From NCBI GenBank assembly GCA_029204225.1, contig CM055103.1, positions 54,057,147-54,121,146 of the forward strand: DNA of 64,000 bases, written 5' to 3'. Of this stretch, positions 1-10,737 are shown piece by piece (positions within the stretch are counted from its first letter, which is position 1; each line of letters begins with the position of its first letter). Both the position numbers and the translations under genes were made by a program. The DNA comes from Diphasiastrum complanatum. Lineage: Eukaryota > Streptophyta > Lycopodiopsida > Lycopodiales > Lycopodiaceae. The notes under the pieces are model-generated. The model saw only the letters and a list, made by a program, of their open reading frames with translations. It was not told where the DNA came from and ran no database searches.

Positions 1-114
1 CATGCTTCTAAAATATTCGCAATCGTGCCTATCAAAAGAATGTAAAACAATAGCAGAATCAAGCATAGGGTAAATCAGTGCATGTCTTGCCTAACTGCGA
101 TCTATTTGAAGCTA

Positions 115-470
115 GCTAGGGTTGAAATATGCGCCTAATCTGATGAGGACCAGCGTGCCACATCAGCAGTACTGACTGTACAAATGCAGAAAGTAGAAAT
201 GCGTGTAGGTTGAGTTGCATCAAACGCGGTTCGAACCCTCGAACCACGGTTCGAACCTTCAAACCATTCGGACCCGGTTCAAACCGGAATTCGGTTCGAA
301 CCGGATTTAGGGCAAAAAAAAAAAACACCCCCAAAAAAGTAAAAAAAACGTTTTTAATTTTTTTTTTTCCCGGTTCGAGCCGTTTTCCAATTCGAACTTG
401 GCCTGCCGGTTTGAACCGGAAAGAATCGGTTCGAATAGGCCGGTTCGAATCGGGGTGTAACCTTGGCGTG
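115..470. mobile_element. Short palindrome-armed repeat (MITE-like, GGTTCGAACC arms)
   Basis: About 250 bp (205-455) is packed with variants of the palindrome GGTTCGAACC / CGGTTCGAACCG on both sides of a homopolymer core of A and T runs (about 311-370). No protein is encoded. The 10-mer GCTAGGGTTG at 115-124 also occurs, inverted, at one end of the small hAT-like element at 12011-12204, which suggests a shared terminal sequence. The right boundary and target-site duplication are not clear. Most likely a non-autonomous DNA transposon; inferred from architecture only. Confidence 0.5.
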
Positions 471-1064
471 TAGAGTCAACTGTAGGGCTCTGTCGGTGGC
501 ACTGGAGACAGAATCCAAGCGGTCATGTTTTTCCTTCAAATGCCCTTTCTGGTGACCTATTTTGAAGATACTTCACTTGAATAGCATTAGCCTAAAAGGT
601 GTTTGGCAAACCTTGTCCATTGCAGCAGCCTATAAAGCTACGCTGACTGACCTTTCTAAGTGGCTTAGTAATTGCTTCAAAGCTTGGATAAACTTTCTTA
701 AGGATGCAGATGTTCCTGTAAATTGTAGCTGGATTTTAAATGATTTTGTTGGTATAATAGAAGTAATAAAGTTTTTCAACTCCTCTTATATTTTAGAAAA
801 AAAAAACCAACCTATGCTTCTTCAAACCTATGACTTCACGACATTGTACACTAAAATCAATTTGGAAGATTTTGAAGTTTCGTGTTAATAAGCTAATTCG
901 AGATGTTTTTAGCAATAAACTGAAGGACACTCGATGCAAAGCTTTGAAAGTTGAAAGGAGTGTGTTGCATTTTGAGTTTTGTTGGCTTAAGAACAAAAAT
1001 CAAAATGTCGTTCAATGAAGAAAAGATTCACTAAAATAGTTGATGTTGAAGATGTTTTCTGGAC

Positions 1065-1262
1065 CATGTGAACCGTGGCATAATTAATTAATTAATTAAT
1101 TAATTTTTTTTGTCCCATGTCCAAAACAAGCTATGAGGGGAAACTTAGAATAATTAATCAATCAATTAATTAATTAATTGTTTAGATGAACCGGACCACA
1201 ATTCAAGGAACCGTGGTACGGTTCCCAGAACCCACCGTTCTGGGAACCGTGGCTTCTATGGA
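1065..1262. repeat. TTAA-rich tract with GGAACCGTGG / CCACGGTTCC arms
   Basis: Two runs of the tetranucleotide ATTA (1080-1105 and 1150-1180) are followed by inverted copies of an (A)ACCGTGG / CCACGGTTC-type motif (1067-1078, 1193-1258), including GAACCGTGG, CGGTTCCC and GGGAACCGTGG. The GC-rich arm plus AT-tract design resembles the neighbouring elements at 205-455 and 1275-1490 but uses a different palindrome. It interrupts the Penelope-like RT. Non-coding. Confidence 0.4.
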
Positions 1263-1274
1263 AGACCCTAACGT

Positions 1275-1490
1275 TTTTGGGGGAGGAAGGCGTCCGGACC
1301 CGGACGTGTCCGACCCCCGGACGCGGGGTCGGACGCGTCCATATTTTTTTTTATTTTTTTAAAATTTTTTTAACACTAAAAAAATTAAAAAAAATTAAAA
1401 AAAAAAAAGCGACGTGTCCGAGGACCCGGACGCACCCCTGCGCGTCCGCGTTCAGACGCGCGTTCGCGTCCGGGGTCCACCACCTTAGGA
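1275..1490. mobile_element. MITE-like repeat with GGACGCGTCC arms
   Basis: GC-rich arms built from GGACGCGTCC-like motifs (1288-1340 and 1410-1482) flank a core of T and A homopolymers (about 1342-1408). The same arm motif brackets the hAT transposase region at 1811-1860 and 6728-6850, so this looks like a non-autonomous relative of that element. It sits inside the Penelope-like RT relic, whose reading resumes at about 1500. The exact target-site duplication was not resolved. Confidence 0.5.
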
Positions 1491-3012
1491 CTCATGTGAA
1501 CTTAATTGTACAATTAGTGATGATAAGTGCAATTTTTTAGATCTTTCTGTAAGCCAGGCTAGGTCAGGTTTATTGGTTGATAATTTCATAAAAGGTTGCA
1601 GCCAGAATACAGTAACTTGAACATAATTTGCATGCCTCATATTTCTTCAAATATTTCAGGTTTTGTTAAATATGGAGTGGTCACTTCTCAATTATACAGG
1701 TTTTCTCATCTTTTTACTAGTAGAGATGCTTTTGTAGTCCAGTCAAGCAATCTAAAGGGTTTTTTATTCAAGAAAATCATGAGAAAAGTTCAAACTATAC
1801 TAGACCTAAGGAAGCGGACGCGGATGCACCAGGGGTGCGTCCGCGTCTGGACGCGTCCAATTTTTTTCAAATTTTTTTTTTCAAAAAAAAATAAAAAAAT
1901 ACAGGCACTTGCCTACACTGCCCCCCATCCCAAAAGCAAAATAAAAACAATTTATGGCCCCTGTTTTTCCCCCGGAATTAATTATTAGAGGGTGCCTGTC
2001 ACCCACTTGCCCCCTCGTGTTAAAAAATAGGAAAACAGTACCGAAAAAATTTCCAAAAAAATTTGCAACAGACCTAACCACTGGGCCATGCCTCTCATAA
2101 CCTCAGTATTACTAAACAACCATGGCCAGTGAGCAGTTCATAAATTATTACGAACCTTCATTGGGAACTAAGCTCCAAAAAAGCGGCAAAGAAAGATCTG
2201 AGAGTGGTTTCGAGTGAAGGTTTGTATGGCAAACATATTACTGCCCCAAGGTTTAGAAGTGAATGCTCGCCAGAGGATTGGGGAAAAGTGAACGCTCACC
2301 AGAAGAGTGACAAGCTCTCAGGAGCAGAAGTCTCTGGGGGAAATTAGGGCTCACCAGAAAGTGACAAGCTATACACTACTGTGACTCGGTTTAGGGGATC
2401 GGTTTATTCCCGGATGAACTTCAACAACTTACTACGAAATTATGGCACTACTCCAACTCGCTACAATACGATGCCGAAATTTACAGTACCTGCTCCACGA
2501 ACCCCTGTGCCTGTATTCCTAGACCATTAATACATTCTACGCAGGTTTAAGTGTATGCTGCACAAGTGCAGCTTTGATGTTGAATCTGCACATACCTGTG
2601 GTGCAATGCCTATGACACAATGAGGACGTGGGTGGGGTTGATGATGTTTATGGATGATGATTATGCTTGTGGCTTGTTTTGATGGTTATGGCTGTGGGGT
2701 TGTGGGTTTAGGGTGATTTGTTAGGGTTTAGGGTGTTGTGTTAACTGTGCCATTTGTTGGGGTGTCGGGTTTAGGGTCTTATGTTAAATGGTTGAACATG
2801 ATGCATATGTTTTGAATGAGATGCAGATGTGCTGGTCTCTCTCTCTCTCATCTTGCACGGAGCAAACCATTTTTGACTAACCATTCAAACTTCACAGAGC
2901 TAACCATTTGTAAGCAACCACGATAAATTAGCCATGACACAAATAGACTGTAAAAAAATATATACATCTCATCTGATGCCACTGTACATGATGCTAAAAT
3001 GTGTATCAGTAT

Positions 3013-6000
3013 CTACAAATCATCCCTCTGCGTGCCAGATGCATTTGCAAGGGTGTCAAATACAAAGTGTGGCTGGGAGTCTGGAGGCATCTGGGACTCC
3101 TCTAAGTCTGGGCCAACGCCTGCCAAGAGACGACTAGAAGAATCATCAGTGCGTCCCCTCTTGGCTGGCCTGCCTCTGGGTCTGCCGGAAGGAACCCTCT
3201 GTGGTACACTCCTGCCTGGGGGTCTCCCTCTGCCACGAGGGGTTCTCTGGGAGGAACTGCCTGCCTGTGATGCTCTGAGTCGTCTCTTCGCTATATGTCT
3301 CTGGGCAGCAACCTCTGTCTCCCTCGCAAACTCTGACCAGCCATCATCTGAAAAGGGGCGTGATGGGGGGGTACTGGGTGGGGCACGTGGACCATCCCCT
3401 GCTAGGTCGACCGTCTCGTCTGAATCATATGTGGGCTCGTCATCTGAGGAGGGCAATGGAACGTCAGCAGGGAGGGTGGTGGTCTCATCGGCATCGGCAT
3501 CATCCTCGGGATCACCCCGCAGAGCACGCCGAACAGCATCGTCTGGATCAACCTCTGGCTTGTGATCTACCGCTGCAACCAGGCACTAATCGGGATTGAC
3601 CTGCACAAGTCAATCATTCGTGAGAATAGCCGAAGCAACCGTGAGGGCATTAAAGTGAATGTCTCAAACCAATACGAAAGCAAAATGACAGAGCAACGAA
3701 ATATACCTGCAGCAGTAGGGCGTGTGCGCCTCCTGCCCTCATGCTCTCTGTGATGCGTTGAACCACTCCGGTGTTGGTGTTGCAGTACACCAGGTCATTG
3801 CACCGCTCCGTCGTCAGACAGTTCCGCCTGTTCGTGTGAACAAGGCTGAACGCTGACCAGTTCCGCTCGCACACGCAAGCAGAACAGTCTTGCATTAATT
3901 GGCAACAACTCGAGTGAGTACCGACCTTGTAGAGAAAATGCGAAAACTGGTTGGATGAATGAGACAAGACAACGTACCTGTGAAAGGACTCGGAGCGCGA
4001 GCGTTCTCAAGTCTGGCTGTCCGGCGCCGTAGCTCTCCCACCATGATACAGGCAATAGCCTGTTCTCTCGAACACGTGCAAGGTCCTCGCCGAACAGCCC
4101 CAGAGAGTGCCTGCAGTTAAGCAACGATATGCTTGAGTACACTTGGGCCCGCGCAGGGAAATTGAACGAACGACAGCGTGCGATAGATCAAGAGTTTACC
4201 TGTAACCGAGCCTCTGCACCTCAAGCCTGCTGCGGAACCCAGTGTTGCTGCCGAGGAGGCGGATGTATGCGAACCAGTCCGCACGCAGCTCTGCATCGTC
4301 GTACTGCCTCTCGCTCTGAAACAGCGGATGCAGTATGTGGGCCACACTGTGAATGGGCCGGTGAAACTTATCCCATCGCCGCTGCCACAAGCGCCTGATA
4401 GGCTCCAACCTGTGGACCAAACCACGTGGAGGCAACAGTTACATACCATCGTGTTGCGGCAGCAAGACGAAACAGAGTGCGAAATGGAAGTAAGGATGGT
4501 GAGACGAAAAAAAGTTTTACCTGGCAGGGTCCAACTCAGAACGCTGGAGAGACTCGCCTATGCGGTCCATGAACTCGTAAATGAGGCCCATCGTGCACCC
4601 CTCGTGATCAACGAGTCTCAGAACAGAGTAGATGGGGCGCATGACGTCCATGAGCTGCTGCATATCCACCCAGAAAGGCTCTGTGAATAAGATCTCGTGG
4701 AAGGGCAAGCCCGCTGGGGTCGTGGACAGGTCCATGGCGGTGAACTCTGCCGAAGTGGCCATGTGTCGCAATTCACCCTTGAGCTTGTGTAGCCACTCAA
4801 GCATGATGAACTGGTAGGTGAAGCGGGTGCGAGCGGGCTTCTTCAAGTCGAGCCTGCATTGACAAACGGAATGAGAGGCACACATGAAACGAGCAAAAAA
4901 AAAAGAGCATCTTGAACGAGCCAAAAAGTAAGTGGCAGGTTACTTGCTGAATGTGCGGAAAAGTGCCGTCATGCTGCGCTTGCGTGTGACGAAGTCCACG
5001 ACCGCAAGTGCCCTCATGAGAATGTCACTGACCCAAGGCAGGCGCCCGATGGAATGCAGAAGGAGGTCCAGTCAGTGTGCGGCGCATGGAGTCCAGACAA
5101 TGGAGGGGTAGTCTGCCATAAGAAGCTCCCCCATACCGCGGCAGTTGGACGCATTGTCCGTCACAACCTTTCGCGATACGTTCACACGATCAGTTCACAA
5201 CTCGGAAACACATTGCAATCAATCGAAAACTACGCAGAACTATTGTATCAACATCAAGCAGCAAATGAGCAAGCAACTAATGAAAGAATATTATACCTGG
5301 ACAACGCGCTGTGGTCCGACCTCCTCTATCGCCGCGCGAATGATGCCGTAAATGTACTCGGCCGAATGCACTCTCCCTGCCTCGGAGAACATGGAACCGT
5401 AACAACTGGAAACAATCACGTTGATGAGTGGACGTCTGCGACGATCAGTCCACCGATCAGCCATGATGGAACAGCCGTATCTATCCCAAGCCTCGTGCAG
5501 TGCGGCCAGTCTCTCTCTAACTGATGCAACCCGGTCGTGGCCTCGTAGTGTGTCGGCTGTGGGTGGTGTGTAGCCGGGCCCGCAGATTGCAACTTTCGAG
5601 ACAACCTCTCGAAAGATGCGGGATGATGCCATGATAAAGGGGAGGTTCAGGTCATAGAACATCTGTGCTATGGTCCTGGTGGCCTCTCTGTGCTGCCCCT
5701 CTCTGAAAGATCCCGGCATGGACATCTGTCTGGTGCCTCGGGATGTGGATGGCTGGGAGGATGCGGATGGACGATGCGGACGTGGAGGTGGTGGCATAGG
5801 TGCAGGTGCGGAAGCGGAGGATGTGGACGGGCCGTGCAGATCTGACGGTGATGGCAGAGGCGTAGGTGCAGCAGTGGAGGTCGTGGATCCATGGGGAGTA
5901 CTAGCGTTGGCGGGGGCGGGGGCGGGTGCGGGTGCGGATGCAGCGGTGGTGGCGGGTGCAGATGCGACGGTGGGGGCGGTGGTGCTGGGTGTACCAGTGG

Positions 6001-6295
6001 CAGGGTCGGTGGCAGTGGGTGCACCAATAGAAATAGAGTCCGCGACATCTGTGGACGGCTCGCCGGGCTCAACAGCTGTCTCAGAATATGTCTCCATAAT
6101 GCGAGCCCTCTCCGCAGCGGGGATGACCATACAAATGCCGATCCCGTAGCATCCCCTCGTGGGTCGGACTCGCAACCCCCCCAGATGTGCTCGAACCCGA
6201 GAGGCGTTCCCTGTGAACTGCTTTCGACAAAAAGGGCAACGCCACTTTTTGTCGGGCGTGACCTCCACCTCATCCCAAATGGGACGAGCAGCCAT
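3013..6295 (-). pseudogene. hAT transposase (BED zinc finger, DUF659, hAT dimerisation), premature stop
   Basis: Minus-strand exons recognised by coding match and splice sites: 6295-5297, 5167-4944, 4853-4521, 4409-4200, 4110-3978, then about 3890-3707 and about 3572-3013. The first five keep phase (633 codons). Start is MAARPIWDEV; a BED-type finger follows (C20, C23, H37, C55). A Pro/Ala/Ser/Thr-rich linker of about 100 residues leads to DUF659 (FYDLNLPF, GCSIMADRWTDRR, VVTDNASNCRGMGELL). The C-terminal hAT dimerisation region has SWWESYG, DLRTLALRVLSQ and CERNWSAF. An Arg/Gly-rich tail contains AT-hook-like GRGRPPGR and GRPRGRPAKRGR. The conserved HCLDLL motif reads H-stop-LDLL (TGA at 5071-5073), and the join into the CERNWSAF exon appears out of phase. 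Recently inactive rather than ancient. Confidence 0.85.
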
Positions 6296-6640
6296 CTCTC
6301 TCTCCCTCTCTCTCTCACATGCACACACACAGAAGCACGGAAATCCAAGCTCTCTCCCGCCCTAAACCCTAAACCCCAAACCCAAGCACCCTTGAACCTA
6401 AGTCCTAAACTCACACACACACACACTGTGCACACGCACAAATCCTCTCTCTCTACGTTCCTCACACTCTCTGTCTCTTCCTCTCTCTCTCTCTCTCACA
6501 CACAGATCACCACACACACACAACTGAATGCACCCAAATCAACACACAATTTTCACACACACACACAATTTTCTCACACACACACACACACAAACACCAT
6601 CCATCTCTCTCTCTCTCTATCACTCTATGCTCTCCCACAC
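6296..6640 (-). promoter_or_regulatory. Transposase leader/promoter: CT and CA repeats with a telo-box
   Basis: Directly upstream of the transposase ATG (minus strand) lie CT and CA simple repeats (6297-6330, 6412-6430, 6480-6625). At about 6361-6385 is CCCTAAACCCTAAACCCCAAACCC, read on the plus strand as a plant telomere-like / telo-box (AAACCCTAA) tract. No clear TATA box was identified. Role as promoter is inferred from position. Confidence 0.35.
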
Positions 6641-7550
6641 TCTCCCTCTTCCGCCCTCTGCCTGCTCTCGGGTTCTGCGGACTGTCCGCAGGGCCCGCGG
6701 GTTTTTGCTTTTTTTTATTTTAAAAAAAACGCGTCCGGGGCCCGGACGCGTCCGCGTCCAGACGCTGGACGCGTCCAGCCTTAAAAAAAAAAAATTAAAA
6801 AAAAAGGACGCGTCCGGGTCCGGGCGTTGGACACGGCCATTTTGGCCCGGACCCTCATGTCTGTATTAGACTATCTTTGGTATTTCAACTTGTGGTATAA
6901 AGATAATTAATAATAGAGTCCAGAAAAGTGGGGAGCTAAGGAGCCCGCTTTGTTTCTAGTATTTTGTATTTTGACTTTATTTCGATAACTCGTCATATTA
7001 TGGTCCTTGTTTTAAAGTTTTATTTTATCTAAATTATTATCATTTTTTCTCGCTCCTTACTGATTGTCATTTGCCTTTTAGTCAACACTGGGTCTACCCA
7101 AGAGAATCCAGATTCTTTTGAAACCCAGTTAGCAAATTATGCTTGGGTACTGATGAGACATAAGCAATGCTGTTTGGCTAAGGTTTGTTGTTTATTGAAT
7201 TCTATATTATTGTTTGATTTAAATCTTTTGACTTTTTGGGTTGCTTGTAATTGTTTCTAAGCTTAACCTTATGACATCACTGACTGCTCGATTTAAATTT
7301 GTGAAATTGGATATATTCTAATTTCATAAATAGATATCTATTAAAGTTTATCATTAATATTATCAAATAGCTCAGAAATAGCAGGGGGGCCAAGAAGTGT
7401 GCAAGGCATAAACCAGTCATCGTGACTACCGATGTATTCTTTGTAACCTTAGGACTAGAGCTTGTGGTACATCAAGTTTCACTTTAAGGTGGACATTTTA
7501 ACCTTATCTTATGCTACCCTAAGTTACCTTGTGCCAGACCTTGATGAAGT

Positions 7551-8136
7551 TGATCACTTAGCTGGGTGTTGAAGTGGGCTCTGAAAATGTAAAATATCTT
7601 CTAGTTTGGAAATTACGTAGACTTTCTGATGGTTTAACATATGTCCATTTGGAAATCAATCTCCACTTTCATGGACTTTCTGGGTTAGTGGTCCAGACTG
7701 TTTGTGATACAGATTCAATCAGTTGTGCATGATTGCAATTTCACTGAAGTTGCCATTTTGGATCGGTTCTGTGATTATGACTTGCCTTGAGTGTGTCTGT
7801 TTGTCAGTTTTGGTTGTTGCTTTCAAGTTTGACCACTCCTTGATGCAAATTTGATCCTTGAATGAGGTTCCTTTATTCTTTTTCTACATAAAACTTCTTT
7901 TGTCGTCTTTGTGTGCCCTATCATGTAGGTTTGGATTGAAGGGTATCGTGTTTCGATTGGTCGCTTAGCTGGCTCTTGAAATGGGCTCTGAAAATGTTAG
8001 TAGACATCTTCTAATTTGAAGATTATGTATACTTTCTGATGGTTTGACATATTCCATTTGGAAACAAGTCTCCACTTTCATGGACTTTTTATTGAAAGAA
8101 GTGGGTTAGTGGTCCAGACTTTTTGTGACACGGATT
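7551..8136. repeat. Diverged direct duplication of about 165-180 bp
   Basis: The segment 7551-7715 (GCTTAG/TTAGCTGG..., GGGCTCTGAAAATGT, ACTTTCTGATGGTTTRACATAT, CTCCACTTTCATGGACTTT, GTGGTCCAGACT) recurs at 7956-8136 in the same orientation and order with substitutions and small indels. The intervening 240 bp is ordinary AT-rich sequence. It lies just upstream of the first recognisable exon of the gene at 8330 and is presumably intronic. Confidence 0.65.
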
Positions 8137-8329
8137 ACGTGACTTTTTATTGCCTTCGTCTGATACTTGTATTGCTTAAGTAGGGCAGCAATCATCATTT
8201 TGCCACTTCATAGCATCTACATTTTTTGTATCATCCAAAAATTATTTTAGAAGAGCATTATTAAAATTAAAATCTTTTATTGTGAGTTTTGAGTGATAGT
8301 AAGTTCCTCAATGTTCGAACGCTATGCAG

Positions 8330-10684
8330 ATACTTCCCAAGCTTTCCATTCAAACACTCCGCAATCTTCTTACTTCAGATGAGCTATGGGTCCCCAGCGA
8401 GGAGAAAAGGTGAAATCACTCCTTGTTAGATTGAGTTGCCATGTAATTTGTGCAAGATTTTTCTATCCGAATTGAAAATTGCTGTGGAGTATTAGCAGCC
8501 TTTAAGATGTATGTTTGATTTAAAGGTCTGGTTTCCAAGAGAAGAACTATTTTCCAAAACCTTGCAGTGCAGACGAAAAATCTGTTCAACAAGACTTTTC
8601 ACTGCCAAGTATTATAAAATATTTACAGTTTTTGATAATTGTTGACATGCAGGTTTGAACTTGCTCTAAGTGTGCTTGTTGCAAGAGGGGGATTGCTTGA
8701 GCTGAATACTTCTCATGTTTCAATGGCCTTAGAAGCAGAATCTGCTGTTGGTACAGCATCAGCTTCCTTGAGCTCAATCAAGGCACAAGAACAAATACAA
8801 GCCACCAAAGTAGATGGGTGTAATTTTGGGTCAAACACTGGTATAGAAGGTTCCAAAGTTCAACGTACTGCCTCCTCAGAGAAACCAATAGATCAAGTTG
8901 ATGTGAATACGCTTATTCAAAGTACTATACTTGAACTTGCTGACTCCCTTGTGGCCATGCAAGTTGATGATCATGCCTGTCTTGGAGAGAAAGAGCAACC
9001 TTTTGTTAATCAGCAGCTGATTTATGTTTATGGAAGTGAGAAATATGCTTTAACAGATAAATTTGAAAGTGCGGAAAATACATGTGAGATTACGAAGCCG
9101 CAACTCTGCAAAAACACAGATGTAGGCCATGGGGAAGCATGTGCAACTAATGAGTTGGCAGTTGAAGGTAGTTCAATCGGTCATATGAGCAGTGATGATT
9201 TTTGGAGTTACAGGGATCATGCAGGGCATTGCTCTTTCTCATCCCAGCCCTCAACGTCTTTTACAGCCAGATCATCCTCCACACAATCTAGAGATGGTTC
9301 GTATACCTCACCTTCTTGGGGTGGAAGGGTGGTTGAAAGGCGATTGATGAAAGCTTACCCGACGAATGCTGAATATACTAATAATGATGATTGGGAAGCA
9401 TTTATTTCTGTCTTTGAGGGTGGAGGTATCCTCTACTGTCACATGGCATTTGAAGATCTACTGAATATGCGAGGCCAGCTTGAGGAATTAGGCTTTCCTT
9501 GCAAATCTGTAGCAGATGGACTTTGGTTACAGGTAGCTTCCCATAGTTTAGTGAAATGAATGTTCTCGTGTATTTCATACTTCCTATTTTTAGGCATAAC
9601 TTATCTTTCTGACTTCTTAATTGCTAGAAGTGATTAAGTATATGTTTTTGTTTCTATGGGGCAGACACTTCTCAGGCAACAAGTTCTTACCATAGCTGCA
9701 GACACATGCAAGAACTGCTGCTATGTCTATCCTTCCTGCAACTGTAGGCAAGGATTAGTGTATCCTCATACTCGCATACCCGCAAGCAACTATCATAGAG
9801 ATGATCAAGAAAGAAACACACGAGCTGCAAGTATGGGGAGCTACCCTCTGACGGATGCACAGGGGGGTGTTAATGGCTCACTGCAAGGAAGAGTACATGT
9901 CAGAGGTACAATGGATGGCCTTGCAGGTATTGGACGAGGAACAACTTTTGGACCACCTGGAACCCCTTGGCCATCATCTCGTTTTGTATTTTCCAGAGTG
10001 CCAATTGGAGGCCATTCAAATAGATGTAGTCAGCAAAACGTAGGAAATGATCAAGTGAATGGAAGGTTTGAGCTGGGGGCAGTGGATTTGCCCACGCAAT
10101 GTGCCAATGGCTTGACGGCAGTCGTTGGTCTTACTCAAGGATTAAATAGTAGCATTCCGCTGCATTCAGACCAAAGTGGAAGGCTGGATGACCAGCCCTT
10201 GTTCTCGCGTGTAGCTGGAGAACCTCCAGGTGGTGCGAACCTTTCAAATGCAAATGTTTTCAAGGTGGATTCTCAGGAGCAAACTCTCGGTCAAGAATGG
10301 GAAGCCTGTCAGGGTTCGTCAATTTCCCTAGATCTACAAACTCCCTTGCGGAACTTTCCACCATTCAGATTTGGGTAAGTGGTTTGCCTTCCCTTAAAAA
10401 AAATGCTATATGGAATCAACTGTCGTCATAGCCATTTAGTGTGAATTTTCTATCTTTTTCATTGCTTATTTTGCAGAGGTGTACAGATTTAAAGAACTTG
10501 TAATGACCTGTGTGGTTTTGGATCCAATCAAGCTGCTGAGCATTCAATTTAACAGATAAGGATAATAATAAATCTTTGATCAGATTGGATATGTGGTAAA
10601 TGAAAGGAGTGGTCAAGTTTTGACAAGTTAAATTGTGCAAGCGTGCTGCTATCTTATTTAAGGCGGAACATGTAGGCTGCTTGT

Positions 10685-10737
<53 letters not shown>

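Larger units (their letters stand above)
562..1800 (+). mobile_element. Penelope-like element reverse transcriptase relic
   Basis: Three pieces of one degenerate reverse transcriptase remain. Positions 562-888 read through SWILNDFVGIIEVIKFFN to TYDFTTLYTKI, which matches the (T)YDFSTLYT catalytic motif A of Penelope-like RTs. Positions 885-1018 continue as INKLIRDVF. After an insertion, about 1505-1600 reads LNCTISDDKCNFLDLSV, and 1627-1770 reads PHISSNISGFVKYGVVTSQL followed by a YRF segment, typical of the post-catalytic FLDL...PH.SSNIP...YGV..SQL.R region. Stops and frameshifts separate the pieces. The stretch that should carry motif C (YxDD) is missing, replaced by the repeats at about 1065-1490. 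No GIY-YIG endonuclease is seen. The copy is dead. Confidence 0.72.
1811..6855 (-). mobile_element. hAT-superfamily DNA transposon
   Basis: The transposase gene (3013-6295, minus strand) is bracketed by GC-rich subterminal blocks: GGACGCGG...GCGTCCGCGTCTGGACGCGTCC at 1814-1860 and clusters of GGACGCGTCC at 6728-6850. Both adjoin A/T homopolymers in the same order (inverted relative to one another), as expected of transposon ends. Ends are inferred, and an 8-bp target duplication could not be identified with confidence. From 1870 to 3010 I see no gene, only AT-rich sequence and TTTAGGG-like stretches (about 2695-2780). Insertion is into or beside the Penelope-like relic. Confidence 0.55.

Noticed and set aside
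5668-6784. Long open frames overlapping the first transposase exon in other phases, rich in Pro/His or Gly/Cys
   Set aside because: They are shadows of the Pro/Ala/Ser/Thr-rich linker and CT/CA leader; the BED and DUF659 motifs fix the true frame on the minus strand.
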